A stretch of 6,167 bases of DNA from Niveispirillum sp. (GCA_016463045.1 JAEMSB010000262.1:611-6777), one strand, 5' to 3'. Numbered from the stretch's first letter, positions 1-6,167 are shown. Notes: a model not told the origin generated them from the sequence alone. Program-made: numbers and translations.

Positions 1-727
1 CGCCGCCGGCGGCTTCGGCATCACCGAAAAGATCGCGCAGGAACTGTTCGATGCCGGGGTGGATTGCGTGACCCTTGGCAACCATGCCTGGGATCAGAAA
101 GAACTGCTCGGCCAGATTGGTCGCCTGCCGCAACTGGTGCGCCCCATCAACTACCCGGACGGCACGCCGGGTCGCGGCTTCACCATCCTGCCGGCCAAGA
201 ACGGACGGCACAAGGTGATGGTGATCAATGCCATGGGCCGTGTGTTCATGGACCCGCTGGACGACCCGTTCCCGCCGGTGGAGAAGGTGCTGAATATCCA
301 TCGCCTGGGCGGTGCCCGCATGGGGCCGGCGGGTGTGGATGCGATCATCATGGACATGCATGCCGAGGCCAGCAGCGAGAAGATGATCATGGGCCATGTC
401 CTGGATGGCCGCGTCAGTCTTGTCGTTGGCACGCATTGCCATGTCCCTACCGCCGATCTTCAGATCCTGAACGGCGGTACCGCCTATCAGACCGATGCCG
501 GTATGTGCGGTGACTATGACACCGTCATCGGCATGAAGAAGGATGCCGCCATCCACAAGATGCTGCGCAAGACGCCGGGCGAGCGCTATTCGCCGGGTGA
601 AAACGACGCGACTGTCAGCGTTTGTGGCGTGTTCGTGGAGACCGATGACCGTACCGGCCTTGCCAAGCGGGCTGAACCCGTGCGGATTGGTGGGCGGCTG
701 GGCCAAAGCCTGCCGACGGCGGTTTGA
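1..727 (+). CDS. YmdB/TIGR00282-type metallophosphoesterase, 5' end outside the window
   Basis: The reading frame is open from base 2, so the true start lies upstream; 241 residues are visible. The family consists of cytoplasmic dinuclear-metal phosphoesterases of about 270 residues, and Bacillus YmdB acts on 2',3'-cyclic nucleotides. Visible family motifs are AAGGFGIT at the left edge (just after the expected metal-binding GEN), GNHAWDQKE at about residues 26-34, DMHAEASSEK in the middle, GTHCHVPTAD (two metal-ligand histidines) and GTAYQTDAGMCG. The usual THTH core reads THCH here, a change outside the two histidines. Placing the GNHAWD asparagine at its usual position near residue 67 implies that about 40 residues are missing. 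The stop is TGA at 725-727. It converges on a solute-binding gene with only 10 bp between the two stops. Family assignment is firm; the in vivo substrate is unknown. Confidence 0.93.
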   Translation, partial: AAGGFGITEKIAQELFDAGVDCVTLGNHAWDQKELLGQIGRLPQLVRPINYPDGTPGRGFTILPAKNGRHKVMVINAMGRVFMDPLDDPFPPVEKVLNIHRLGGARMGPAGVDAIIMDMHAEASSEKMIMGHVLDGRVSLVVGTHCHVPTADLQILNGGTAYQTDAGMCGDYDTVIGMKKDAAIHKMLRKTPGERYSPGENDATVSVCGVFVETDDRTGLAKRAEPVRIGGRLGQSLPTAV

Positions 728-737
728 TCCCACACCG

Positions 738-1565
738 TCAGTTCAGCTTTTCATCATCCCGAAGCGACAGAACCAGCCGTCGGTCCAGATTCAGTGCACG
801 GCGGATATGTCCCATATGCTTTTCTACAAGACGGGCAAGTGTGCCGTTGCTCCGCACTATCTTCAGGCCTGCCTCAAGTGTGGGGCGCAGATCGGCCGCG
901 ATTGGTGACAGATAGAACCGGCCCTCCCGGTTAAAATGCAGAAGCAGATGTTGCTCGGGAACAAGTCCCCGATGGATCGGGGTATCCGCCATGATCCCGT
1001 TGACGGAATGCGGGATGTAATCCACGCCCCGATTGCCAGCCCTCAACATATCATATAGGCGACCGGGATCTGTTACAGGTGTGATGGCCGGCAGGCCATT
1101 GGCCTGCCAAAGCGCAAAATCCACCCCTTCCGGCCCTAAACCGGCGACCAGGCCGGATCGACGCAGGTCATCCAGGCTGTTGATGCGGTCGAACCGTTCC
1201 TGGTCCTGTGGTCTGATCATCAGCACACGCTGTCCAGACAGACCGTCGGTCAGCGGAAAATCGATGCGCACAAAATCACTATCGTTCTGTGGGCTCTGCG
1301 TCATCCACATGATGGTCAGCTCTCCGCTTGCCAGCATCTTCTTCATGCGTAGACGGGCGGGGTCTTTAACCTCCTCTATCACCACCTCACGGCCAGCGGC
1401 GGCAAACGCGGCGATCAGCAACTCATGGAAGTAGGCGTGCGTCCCGTTCTGGGTCGTCGGTGCTGTAATGCGCGTCTGTTCCGCCTGGGACGGCGCAATG
1501 CCCAGTAACCACGTGACCACAAGAAGGAGCAGCTTCCAATTCAAACCGGGTAACCTTGTTGTCAT
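738..1565 (-). CDS. exported solute-binding-like protein (PBP2 fold, amino-acid type), second of a tandem pair
   Basis: The gene encodes 275 residues. I chose ATG at 1563-1565 over the TTG immediately before it, although neither has a clear Shine-Dalgarno sequence. The N-terminus is a Sec signal peptide: a basic start, a hydrophobic run of about 13 residues (LLLLVVTWLLGIA) and probable cleavage after SQA at residue 28, so the product should be periplasmic. The mature protein resembles the substrate-binding family related to amino-acid ABC transporters: GELTIMWM, IDFPLTDGL, QRVLMIRP, GLVAGLGPEG, NGLPAI, ML-AGNRGVDYIP and a C-terminal GL-IVRSNGTLARLVEKH helix. It is collinear with the gene upstream and is an evident paralogue. 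Only 8 nt separate it from that gene's stop, so the two are probably co-transcribed. No permease or ATPase gene is present in the window, so transport is not demonstrated; a sensory or orphan binding role is equally possible. The ligand is unknown. Confidence 0.85.
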   Translation of the reverse strand: MTTRLPGLNWKLLLLVVTWLLGIAPSQAEQTRITAPTTQNGTHAYFHELLIAAFAAAGREVVIEEVKDPARLRMKKMLASGELTIMWMTQSPQNDSDFVRIDFPLTDGLSGQRVLMIRPQDQERFDRINSLDDLRRSGLVAGLGPEGVDFALWQANGLPAITPVTDPGRLYDMLRAGNRGVDYIPHSVNGIMADTPIHRGLVPEQHLLLHFNREGRFYLSPIAADLRPTLEAGLKIVRSNGTLARLVEKHMGHIRRALNLDRRLVLSLRDDEKLN

Positions 1566-1573
1566 CAAATGTT

Positions 1574-2401
1574 TCAGCGTATCGCCGGGCGATCATCCTG
1601 GTCGATCAAGTCGAGAACAAGACGCTGGTCCATGGCAAGATCGCTCTTCAAATGACCGTAATGCTTTTGCAGCAATTTGGCATAGGTACCGTTATCGCGT
1701 AGCTTACTTAGGCCGCGCAGCAGGATCGGTGCCAGATGGGCCACGGACGGGGCCAGATAGAAGACGCTGTCCCCCCGATACCGCAGCAACAGGCGCTTCT
1801 CGATCGCTAGCTCGGGATGGGCACGTGCATCGTGCATTACCTCGGACACACCACGTGGCATGTAATCAATGCTGCGGTTACCGGCGGCCAGCATTTTGAA
1901 CAGCAGACGCCAATCCGCGACGTCGCCCGCCACCGCCAGCCCGTTCCGGCGCCAGATATCTACCTCCAGCCAGTCCTTGCCCATGCCAGCCACCAGACCC
2001 AGCCGGGCGAAATCCTCCAGCGTACTGATCTGATCGAAAACAGCTTGTTCCCCCGGGCGGATCAGAAGGATGCGTTGGCTGATCAGGCCGCCGGTCAGGG
2101 GGAAATCTACCGGTACATACTGCTTGTCGCGTTCCGCCCCCCGCACCATCCACATCACATCCAATTCGCCGGTGCGCAGCATCATCTTGTACCGTTCCTT
2201 GCCGGGCCCGGAGATGCCCTGCAATTCCACGGGGTACCTGGCGGCCTTGAACGCCTCTCTCAGAACATCCTGAAAGAACAGATGGCTGCCTTCACGGCTT
2301 TCGGCCACGCGCAAAATGGTCGGCCCCGCTGCATTTGCGGAGCCGATCCAGCAAGCCATGGCCAAGACCAGGGCCAACGCCCATTTTGTCCATGAAACCA
2401 C
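1574..2401 (-). CDS. exported solute-binding-like protein (PBP2 fold, amino-acid type), first of a tandem pair
   Basis: The gene encodes 275 residues from a GTG start at 2399-2401, preceded by a weak TAGG about 9 nt upstream. A signal peptide is clear: a lysine-containing start, the hydrophobic run ALALVLAMACWIG, and an AxA site (ANA) giving cleavage near residue 24. Motifs typical of this solute-binding subfamily follow: GELDVMWM, VDFPLTGGLISQRILLIRP, STLEDFARLGLVAGMGKDW, NGLAV, LLFKMLAAGNRSIDYMPRGVSEV, and the closing helix GLSKLRDNGTYAKLLQKHYGH. The block LFKMLAAG...DYxPRGVxEV is the strongest family signature I recognise. The following gene is a paralogue; over a central stretch of about 86 residues I count roughly 40 identities by eye. 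The gene is set apart from the trpE cluster by a 134-bp gap, so it is likely the first gene of its own unit. The ligand is unknown and no ABC transporter genes adjoin it. Confidence 0.87.
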   Translation of the reverse strand: MVSWTKWALALVLAMACWIGSANAAGPTILRVAESREGSHLFFQDVLREAFKAARYPVELQGISGPGKERYKMMLRTGELDVMWMVRGAERDKQYVPVDFPLTGGLISQRILLIRPGEQAVFDQISTLEDFARLGLVAGMGKDWLEVDIWRRNGLAVAGDVADWRLLFKMLAAGNRSIDYMPRGVSEVMHDARAHPELAIEKRLLLRYRGDSVFYLAPSVAHLAPILLRGLSKLRDNGTYAKLLQKHYGHLKSDLAMDQRLVLDLIDQDDRPAIR

Positions 2402-2535
2402 GCAACGTCGCCTATCGAAGGAGAAGCCTGACGGGCTTCTTTACGGTTAGAGGGATTGCTCGAAACTCTTTAACATCTGCAAAAGCAAGTCGGTTTGTCG
2501 AAGGCAAAACCATGTCAAAAGGATAGGGGAGGGCG
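2402..2535 (-). promoter_or_regulatory. intergenic gap, probable leader/promoter of the solute-binding pair
   Basis: This is the only sizeable non-coding gap in the window. It is less GC-rich than the surrounding genes: I count 24 G/C in bases 2461-2520 (40%), against 42 of 60 in 5881-5940. On the - strand a TTGACA hexamer (2513-2518) could be a -35 box, but the hexamer 17 nt downstream (AACCGA) is a poor -10, so no complete sigma-70 promoter can be claimed. A short hairpin lies nearer the start codon and is listed separately. The promoter role rests on position, since a same-strand gene pair starts immediately downstream. Confidence 0.35.
2422..2440. repeat. 7-bp inverted repeat (hairpin) in the leader of the solute-binding pair
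   Basis: The arms AGAAGCC (2422-2428) and GGCTTCT (2434-2440) are perfectly complementary across a 5-nt loop. On the + strand the second arm runs into TTTAC, giving a short T-run; on the - strand, the sense of the neighbouring genes, it is followed by CCTTCG and lacks a U-tract. It begins 20 nt upstream of the GTG start at 2401. It could be a leader structure, or part of the 3' end of the formyltransferase transcript. It does not meet the usual criteria for an intrinsic terminator on the transcribed strand. Confidence 0.5.
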
Positions 2536-3513
2536 TTAGGCGCTGGGCCTGACCAGCATCACGGGGCCCCCCGGTAGTCTGGACCATTCGTCGAAGGGAA
2601 GCAGGAAATCGACCCGCGCTGCTTCAACTGGAAGGGCCGCCAGGGGGATACTGAAACCACAGCGACCATCGCCATGCCCGGCGGCGGCCACGTCGCCGCG
2701 GAAGGCACTGGCCAGCAGATTGCCTGCTGCACGCCCATCCACCTCAACCCTGACAGTGACGCTGGCTGCGCCTGGATCATAGGCCCAGCCGTGGATGGCC
2801 CCATCAATGATGCCGTCCACCCACCCCAACACCCGACCGCCGCACCGATAAGCCACAGCGCCCTCTTCGCGATGGTAGGTGAGGATACTGTCCGGGCCTT
2901 CATGGAAGGCGCGCCAGCGTCGTTGCCGTTCCCGCTCATCCATCGACGGGGTCACCTGGGACAGTGCCAGGATATCGGCGCGCCGCCGTGCCGGGCCGCG
3001 CCAGGACAATCCCGGCGCTCGGGGCCATGGCTGTTTGCCGAGCAAGCATGGGCTGAGGCGGTCCAACATGCGCAGCAGTACTGGCCAGGTCAGTTCATCC
3101 AGGCTGCGGTGACCGATACCTGACGGGATGGAAAACTGATCGAATGCCAGTATAGGGCCGGCGTCGAGTGCCGCGACCATGATATGGACGGTCACGCCAA
3201 AGTAAGCGGCACCTTCATAAAGGGCCAGATGATTAGCGGCGGAACCGGGATAGTCGGGTGGTGCCGGATGGAAATTGACGGCGCCGGCGCGACATGCGGA
3301 CAGCAGTGATGCTGGTATCTGTTTGTCGAAACCGACGCTCACTAACCGGGTTACAAGTCGGGAATGGTGAACAAGTTCTGTCCCCAGTTCCATAAGGCTG
3401 GTGACAATGACCGCGCCCGGCAGCAACGGTGCTAGCGTTGGGGCCAGTGCCGCCGCCGTGGCCAGGATCAGTCGATCCGGCACGTCGGCGGCAAGGCTCT
3501 GATCTTCAGCCAC
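2536..3513 (-). CDS. formyltransferase-family protein with a C-terminal GWA(Y)D accessory domain
   Basis: The gene encodes 325 residues from a GTG start at 3511-3513, supported by AGGAAA at 3517-3522 just upstream. Residues about 13-130 resemble the formyl-tetrahydrofolate-dependent transferase core. The N-terminus is compact, and the catalytic Asn-His-Asp set is visible as N80 and H82 in NFHPAPPDYPG and D117 in LDAGPIL. The NFHPxPPxYPG version of this motif recalls bacterial sugar N-formyltransferase-like proteins more than methionyl-tRNA formyltransferase, which is also longer at the N-terminus and has a different C-terminal domain. From about residue 228 a separate module begins (GWVDG, GWAYDP at 242-247, VEVDG, FRGDVAAAGHGDGRCGF at 271-287). 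I associate this pattern with an accessory domain found on alphaproteobacterial glycosyltransferases and surface-polysaccharide proteins. The inferred role is formylation of an amino sugar for a surface glycan; the acceptor is unknown. Its start overlaps the trpE stop by 8 nt, so it is probably translationally coupled to trpE. Confidence 0.8.
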   Translation of the reverse strand: MAEDQSLAADVPDRLILATAAALAPTLAPLLPGAVIVTSLMELGTELVHHSRLVTRLVSVGFDKQIPASLLSACRAGAVNFHPAPPDYPGSAANHLALYEGAAYFGVTVHIMVAALDAGPILAFDQFSIPSGIGHRSLDELTWPVLLRMLDRLSPCLLGKQPWPRAPGLSWRGPARRRADILALSQVTPSMDERERQRRWRAFHEGPDSILTYHREEGAVAYRCGGRVLGWVDGIIDGAIHGWAYDPGAASVTVRVEVDGRAAGNLLASAFRGDVAAAGHGDGRCGFSIPLAALPVEAARVDFLLPFDEWSRLPGGPVMLVRPSA

Positions 3514-5017
3514 GGCTTTCCTGCGCGAAACGGACCGCCTCCTCGGCGGCCTTGAACAGGGCCTTGGCCTTGTTCACGGTCTCCTGATACTCGGCTTCCG
3601 GATCGCTGTCGGCGACCACACCGCCGCCGGCCTGCACATGCATGACCCCATCCTTCAGGACGGCGGTGCGCAGGGCGATGCAGGTATCCATGGTGCCATT
3701 GGCCGCGAAATAGCCGATGCAGCCGCCATAGATGCCGCGCCTTGTCTTCTCCAACTCGTCAATGATCTCCATGGCCCGCACCTTGGGCGCGCCTGAAACG
3801 GTGCCTGCGGGGAAGCCGGCGACCAGCGCCTCGATCGGCGTGAACTTGGGGTTCAGCTTTCCTTCCACGTTCGAAACGATATGCATGACGTGGGAGTAAT
3901 ACTCGATCGTAAACTTTTCCGTTACCGTAACGGTCCCGGTGCGCGATACCCGGCCCACATCATTGCGGCCCAGATCCAGCAGCATCAGATGTTCTGCCAG
4001 TTCCTTGGGATCGGACAGAAGGTCGGCGGCCAGTTCCTTATCCTCCGCCGCATCCTTGCCACGGCGGCGCGTGCCGGCGATGGGGCGGATGGTGACGGTG
4101 TCGTCGCGCAGGCGAACCAGGATTTCCGGGCTGGAGCCTACGACCGACAGACCGCCGAAATCCAGGAAGAACAGGAAGGGCGACGGGTTCAGGCGGCGCA
4201 GCGCGCGGTACAGCGCGAAAGGCGGCAGGGTGAAGGGCACGGAGAAACGCTGGCTGGGCACCACCTGGAAGATGTCGCCGGCGCGGATATACTCCTTCGC
4301 CTTCTCCACGATCCCATAATATTCCTGCCGTGCCGTGTTCGACTCCGGTGCCGGAAGGGCCGTCAGGTCCAGGGTCGTTTCATAGGCGGCGGGCACCGGT
4401 CCTTGCAGATCAGCTACCGATTCCGCCAACCGGGCTTTCGCCGCGCTCAGCGCCTGTTCTGCCGGTACACCGGCCTCTGGGCGCACGGGCGTGATAACCG
4501 TTACGACATTCTCGATCCCGTCGAAAACCGCCATGACGGTCGGCCGGATCATGATACTGTCTTCGATGTCCAGGTTATCGGGGTTGCCGTCGGGCAGCTT
4601 CTCCATCAAACGGACCATGTCATAGCCCAGATAGCCGAACAGGCCCGCCGACATGGGCGGCAGCTCCGCCGGCAGGTCGATGCGGCTTTCGTCCAGCAGC
4701 GCTGTCAGGGCCTTCAACGGGTCTTCGGCGCAAGGGGTGAAGCTGTCGGGATCAACCGCAGCGTTGCGGTTGATCTCGGCCTTCGTGCCCCGGCAGCGCC
4801 AGATCAGGTCGGGCTTCAAGCCGATGATGGAGTAACGCCCACGCACCGAACCGCCAGTGACCGATTCCAGCAGGAAAGCGTTGGGACGCCCGCGCACCAG
4901 CTTCAGCATGGCGGAAACGGGGGTGTCCAGATCGCTGACCAGCCGGGTCCAGAGCACCTGCGCCGCTCCGCTGTCATAGGTGCGGATGAAGGTGCTGTCG
5001 TCCGGAAGGGTGCGCAC
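3506..5017 (-). CDS. trpE: anthranilate synthase component I
   Basis: TrpE converts chorismate to anthranilate, the first step of tryptophan synthesis, using ammonia supplied by the TrpG glutaminase subunit in the cytoplasm. The 503-residue length is normal for a stand-alone TrpE without a fused TrpG domain. Motifs in order: FLLES at residues 48-52, the tryptophan feedback-binding region; the GLFGYLGYDMVRLME segment at 125-139; PIAGTRRRG at 312-320, where PIAGT (rather than PIKGT) favours TrpE over PabB; DLGRNDVGRV at 348-357; AGFPAGTVSGAPK at 400-412; and QAGGGVVADSDPEAEYQET at 462-480. The start is GTG at 5015-5017, with AGGAG 8 nt upstream inside the end of the preceding gene. Only 5 nt separate it from the ppiD-like gene, so there is no room for a leader peptide or attenuator directly before it. 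Its stop overlaps the next gene by 8 nt. No trpG is seen downstream. Confidence 0.97.
   Translation of the reverse strand: MRTLPDDSTFIRTYDSGAAQVLWTRLVSDLDTPVSAMLKLVRGRPNAFLLESVTGGSVRGRYSIIGLKPDLIWRCRGTKAEINRNAAVDPDSFTPCAEDPLKALTALLDESRIDLPAELPPMSAGLFGYLGYDMVRLMEKLPDGNPDNLDIEDSIMIRPTVMAVFDGIENVVTVITPVRPEAGVPAEQALSAAKARLAESVADLQGPVPAAYETTLDLTALPAPESNTARQEYYGIVEKAKEYIRAGDIFQVVPSQRFSVPFTLPPFALYRALRRLNPSPFLFFLDFGGLSVVGSSPEILVRLRDDTVTIRPIAGTRRRGKDAAEDKELAADLLSDPKELAEHLMLLDLGRNDVGRVSRTGTVTVTEKFTIEYYSHVMHIVSNVEGKLNPKFTPIEALVAGFPAGTVSGAPKVRAMEIIDELEKTRRGIYGGCIGYFAANGTMDTCIALRTAVLKDGVMHVQAGGGVVADSDPEAEYQETVNKAKALFKAAEEAVRFAQESRG
3517..3522 (-). promoter_or_regulatory. Shine-Dalgarno site of the formyltransferase gene, inside the end of trpE
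   Basis: AGGAAA on the - strand precedes the GTG at 3513, with its AGGA core 5 nt away, and lies within the last codons of trpE. It supports the GTG start and the overlapping arrangement of the two genes. Confidence 0.6.
4750..4775. repeat. perfect 11-bp inverted repeat inside trpE
   Basis: The arms GATCAACCGCA (4750-4760) and TGCGGTTGATC (4765-4775) are exactly complementary around a 4-nt loop. The structure lies in codons about 81-90 of trpE, a stretch between conserved blocks where TrpE sequences vary. In the mRNA it would form a stable hairpin, with further G-C pairs just outside the perfect arms. No U-tract follows, so it is not an intrinsic terminator. Function, if any, is unknown. Confidence 0.7.
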
Positions 5018-5022
5018 GGGAC

Positions 5023-6167
5023 TTACTCCTGCGTGGTGCGGTAAAGCTGGTTGATCAGGGTCTGGTTGATGGTCACGCCATAATGGGCGCGCAGGGCCGC
5101 CAGATACTGGAGGACCAGTTCATCCTGCATGGCCTGGCCCGTGGCATTGGCCAGCTGCGTCACCTGTGCCGCTGCCATCGGGTTGGCCGGGTCGGCGGCG
5201 ATGATGCCGGTCAGCTTGACCACCACCACGCCCGTCGGCTTTTCACCCGTGGCGACATCGCCGACGGCGCCGCTGAACAGCGTCTGCTGTGCGGCAGGGG
5301 GCACGATGGCGCTGGGCGCGCCGGCACGCATTAGCGGATCGACATTCTGGACCAGGGCGCTGGGGATGCCGGATGCTGCTTCCTTGGCCGGCGTGCCGGC
5401 CTTCAGCTTGGCCGCGACTTCCTCGGCCTTCTTGCGCGCGGCAATCTGCTTTTGTTCGGCCTGCCAATCACCCAGAACCAGCGACTTCACCTCGTCCAGC
5501 GGCTTCAGGGCGGCGGGGAACACGGCTTCGACCTGCACCGCGAAGAAGGCGTCGGACCCGGCCTCTTCCACGCTGCCCGTCTGACCGGAAGCAACGGTAA
5601 AGCCCGAGGCGATGATCTTGTCGATGGCGGGCAGGTCTGCACCCTGGGCCACGCCCGCGGCATTGGCTCCACGGCTGTCGACCTTCTCCAGCTTCACGAT
5701 GCGCGCACCGACGGTCTGGGCGGCCTCGGCCAGGGGCGTACCGCCGGCCAGCTCATCTTCCAGCTTGGTCGACAGCTCGAACAGCTTCTCCAGGGCCTTG
5801 TCCTGGCGGACCTTCTGCGCGACCTCGTCCTTCACCTCTTCCAGCTTGCGTTCACCACCAGCCTGAACCTTGGTGACGGTGAAGATGTGAAAGCCGAAGG
5901 CGCTTTCCACGGGGCCACCCGACGTGCCCTGGGCGGCGGCGAAGGCGGGTTCGGACAGTTCGGCGGGCAGGCCATCCTTCTGGACATCGTCCAGGGTCAC
6001 CGCCTCGACGCCCGCTTCCTTGGCCACGTCCTCAATCTTCTTGCCACCATTCACGGCGGCCAGGGCCTTGTCGGCGGCCTCCTTGCTGGGGAACACAGCC
6101 TGCGCGATAGAGCGCTTTTCCGGGGTGATGTAGTCACCGGCATGGGCGTCGTAATATTCGCGCAGCG
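5023..6167 (-). CDS. ppiD: PpiD-like periplasmic peptidyl-prolyl isomerase/chaperone, 5' end outside the window
   Basis: The frame stays open to the right edge. The GTG at 6094-6096 is internal, because the sequence upstream of it (LREYYDAHAGDYITPEKRSI) is a recognisable PpiD/SurA segment. Some 380 C-terminal residues are visible of a protein usually around 620-640 long; the N-terminal membrane anchor and the SurA-like chaperone region are missing from view. PpiD proteins are anchored in the inner membrane and assist folding of exported proteins in the periplasm. The parvulin-like domain spans about residues 16-100 of the fragment, ending in GGPVESAFGFHIFTVTKV. A charged, alanine-rich stretch follows (KLEEVKDEVAQKVRQDKALEKL), then a second repeat-like region, and the C-terminus LRAHYGVTINQTLINQLYR, which is characteristic of alphaproteobacterial PpiD. 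Whether the parvulin domain is catalytically active cannot be told from this part. It sits directly upstream of trpE, a pairing I recall from related alphaproteobacteria, and carries the trpE Shine-Dalgarno in its last codons. Confidence 0.9.
   Translation of the reverse strand, partial: LREYYDAHAGDYITPEKRSIAQAVFPSKEAADKALAAVNGGKKIEDVAKEAGVEAVTLDDVQKDGLPAELSEPAFAAAQGTSGGPVESAFGFHIFTVTKVQAGGERKLEEVKDEVAQKVRQDKALEKLFELSTKLEDELAGGTPLAEAAQTVGARIVKLEKVDSRGANAAGVAQGADLPAIDKIIASGFTVASGQTGSVEEAGSDAFFAVQVEAVFPAALKPLDEVKSLVLGDWQAEQKQIAARKKAEEVAAKLKAGTPAKEAASGIPSALVQNVDPLMRAGAPSAIVPPAAQQTLFSGAVGDVATGEKPTGVVVVKLTGIIAADPANPMAAAQVTQLANATGQAMQDELVLQYLAALRAHYGVTINQTLINQLYRTTQE
5026..5030 (-). promoter_or_regulatory. 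Shine-Dalgarno site of trpE, inside the end of ppiD
   Basis: AGGAG on the - strand lies 8 nt before the GTG at 5017 and overlaps the final codons of the ppiD-like gene (CAG GAG TAA). It fixes the trpE start at this GTG and suggests coupled translation. Confidence 0.75.

Noticed and set aside
728..737. Bidirectional terminator between the convergent genes
   Set aside because: Only 10 bases separate the stops and I see no stem-loop with a T-tract there.
1817..2395. + strand open frame of 192 codons opposite the first solute-binding gene
   Set aside because: The opposite strand has a signal peptide and family motifs over its full length; this frame shows none.
2339..2401. Lipoprotein signal at Cys17 of the first solute-binding protein
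   Set aside because: The residues before the cysteine (L-A-M-A) do not fit a good lipobox, and a better signal peptidase I site (ANA) follows at residues 22-24.
2412..2513. 33-residue - strand frame in the gap, starting ATG at 2513 and ending just before the solute-binding gene
   Set aside because: The bases before the ATG are pyrimidine-rich with no Shine-Dalgarno, the product has no regulatory codon run or recognisable motif, and it would span the hairpin. It is more likely chance than a leader peptide.
3881..5044. Long + strand open frame of 387 codons opposite trpE
   Set aside because: It is antisense to a fully conserved TrpE, and its translation is a low-complexity R/Q/G/H-rich sequence with no recognisable motif, as expected of a shadow frame in GC-rich DNA.
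5023..6096. GTG at 6096 as the start of the PpiD-like gene
   Set aside because: The frame continues upstream with conserved PpiD/SurA sequence to the window edge, so the GTG is an internal valine codon.

Overview
The window looks like chromosomal DNA from a GC-rich alphaproteobacterium, most likely of the Rhodospirillales (Azospirillum/Niveispirillum type). I infer this from the protein sequences, the high GC content, the frequent GTG starts and the ppiD-trpE gene pair. The lineage is an inference from remembered family patterns, not from a database search.

Layout. A YmdB-type metallophosphoesterase gene enters from the left on the + strand, with its 5' end outside the window, and stops at 727. 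Everything else is on the - strand. Read in the direction of transcription from the right edge, it comprises: the C-terminal part of a PpiD-like periplasmic folding factor (5' end outside the window); trpE, encoding anthranilate synthase component I; a formyltransferase-like protein with an extra C-terminal domain; a 134-bp less GC-rich gap; and two tandem, clearly paralogous, exported solute-binding-like proteins. The second of these ends 10 bp from the convergent ymdB-like gene.

Organisation. ppiD, trpE and the formyltransferase gene are packed tightly: 5 nt between the first two, and an 8-nt overlap between the last two. Shine-Dalgarno sequences for trpE and the formyltransferase gene lie inside the end of the preceding gene. 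They are probably one transcript with translational coupling. The two solute-binding genes form a second unit that is probably driven from the 2402-2535 gap. The gap holds a 7-bp hairpin and a TTGACA hexamer but no convincing complete promoter.

What stands out. trpE is not followed by trpG, its usual partner, in this window; a putative sugar N-formyltransferase fused to a GWA(Y)D-type accessory domain sits there instead. The solute-binding pair has no transporter genes beside it. trpE carries a perfect 11-bp inverted repeat. The rest is ordinary housekeeping content, and I see no mobile element, CRISPR array, tRNA or rRNA gene.
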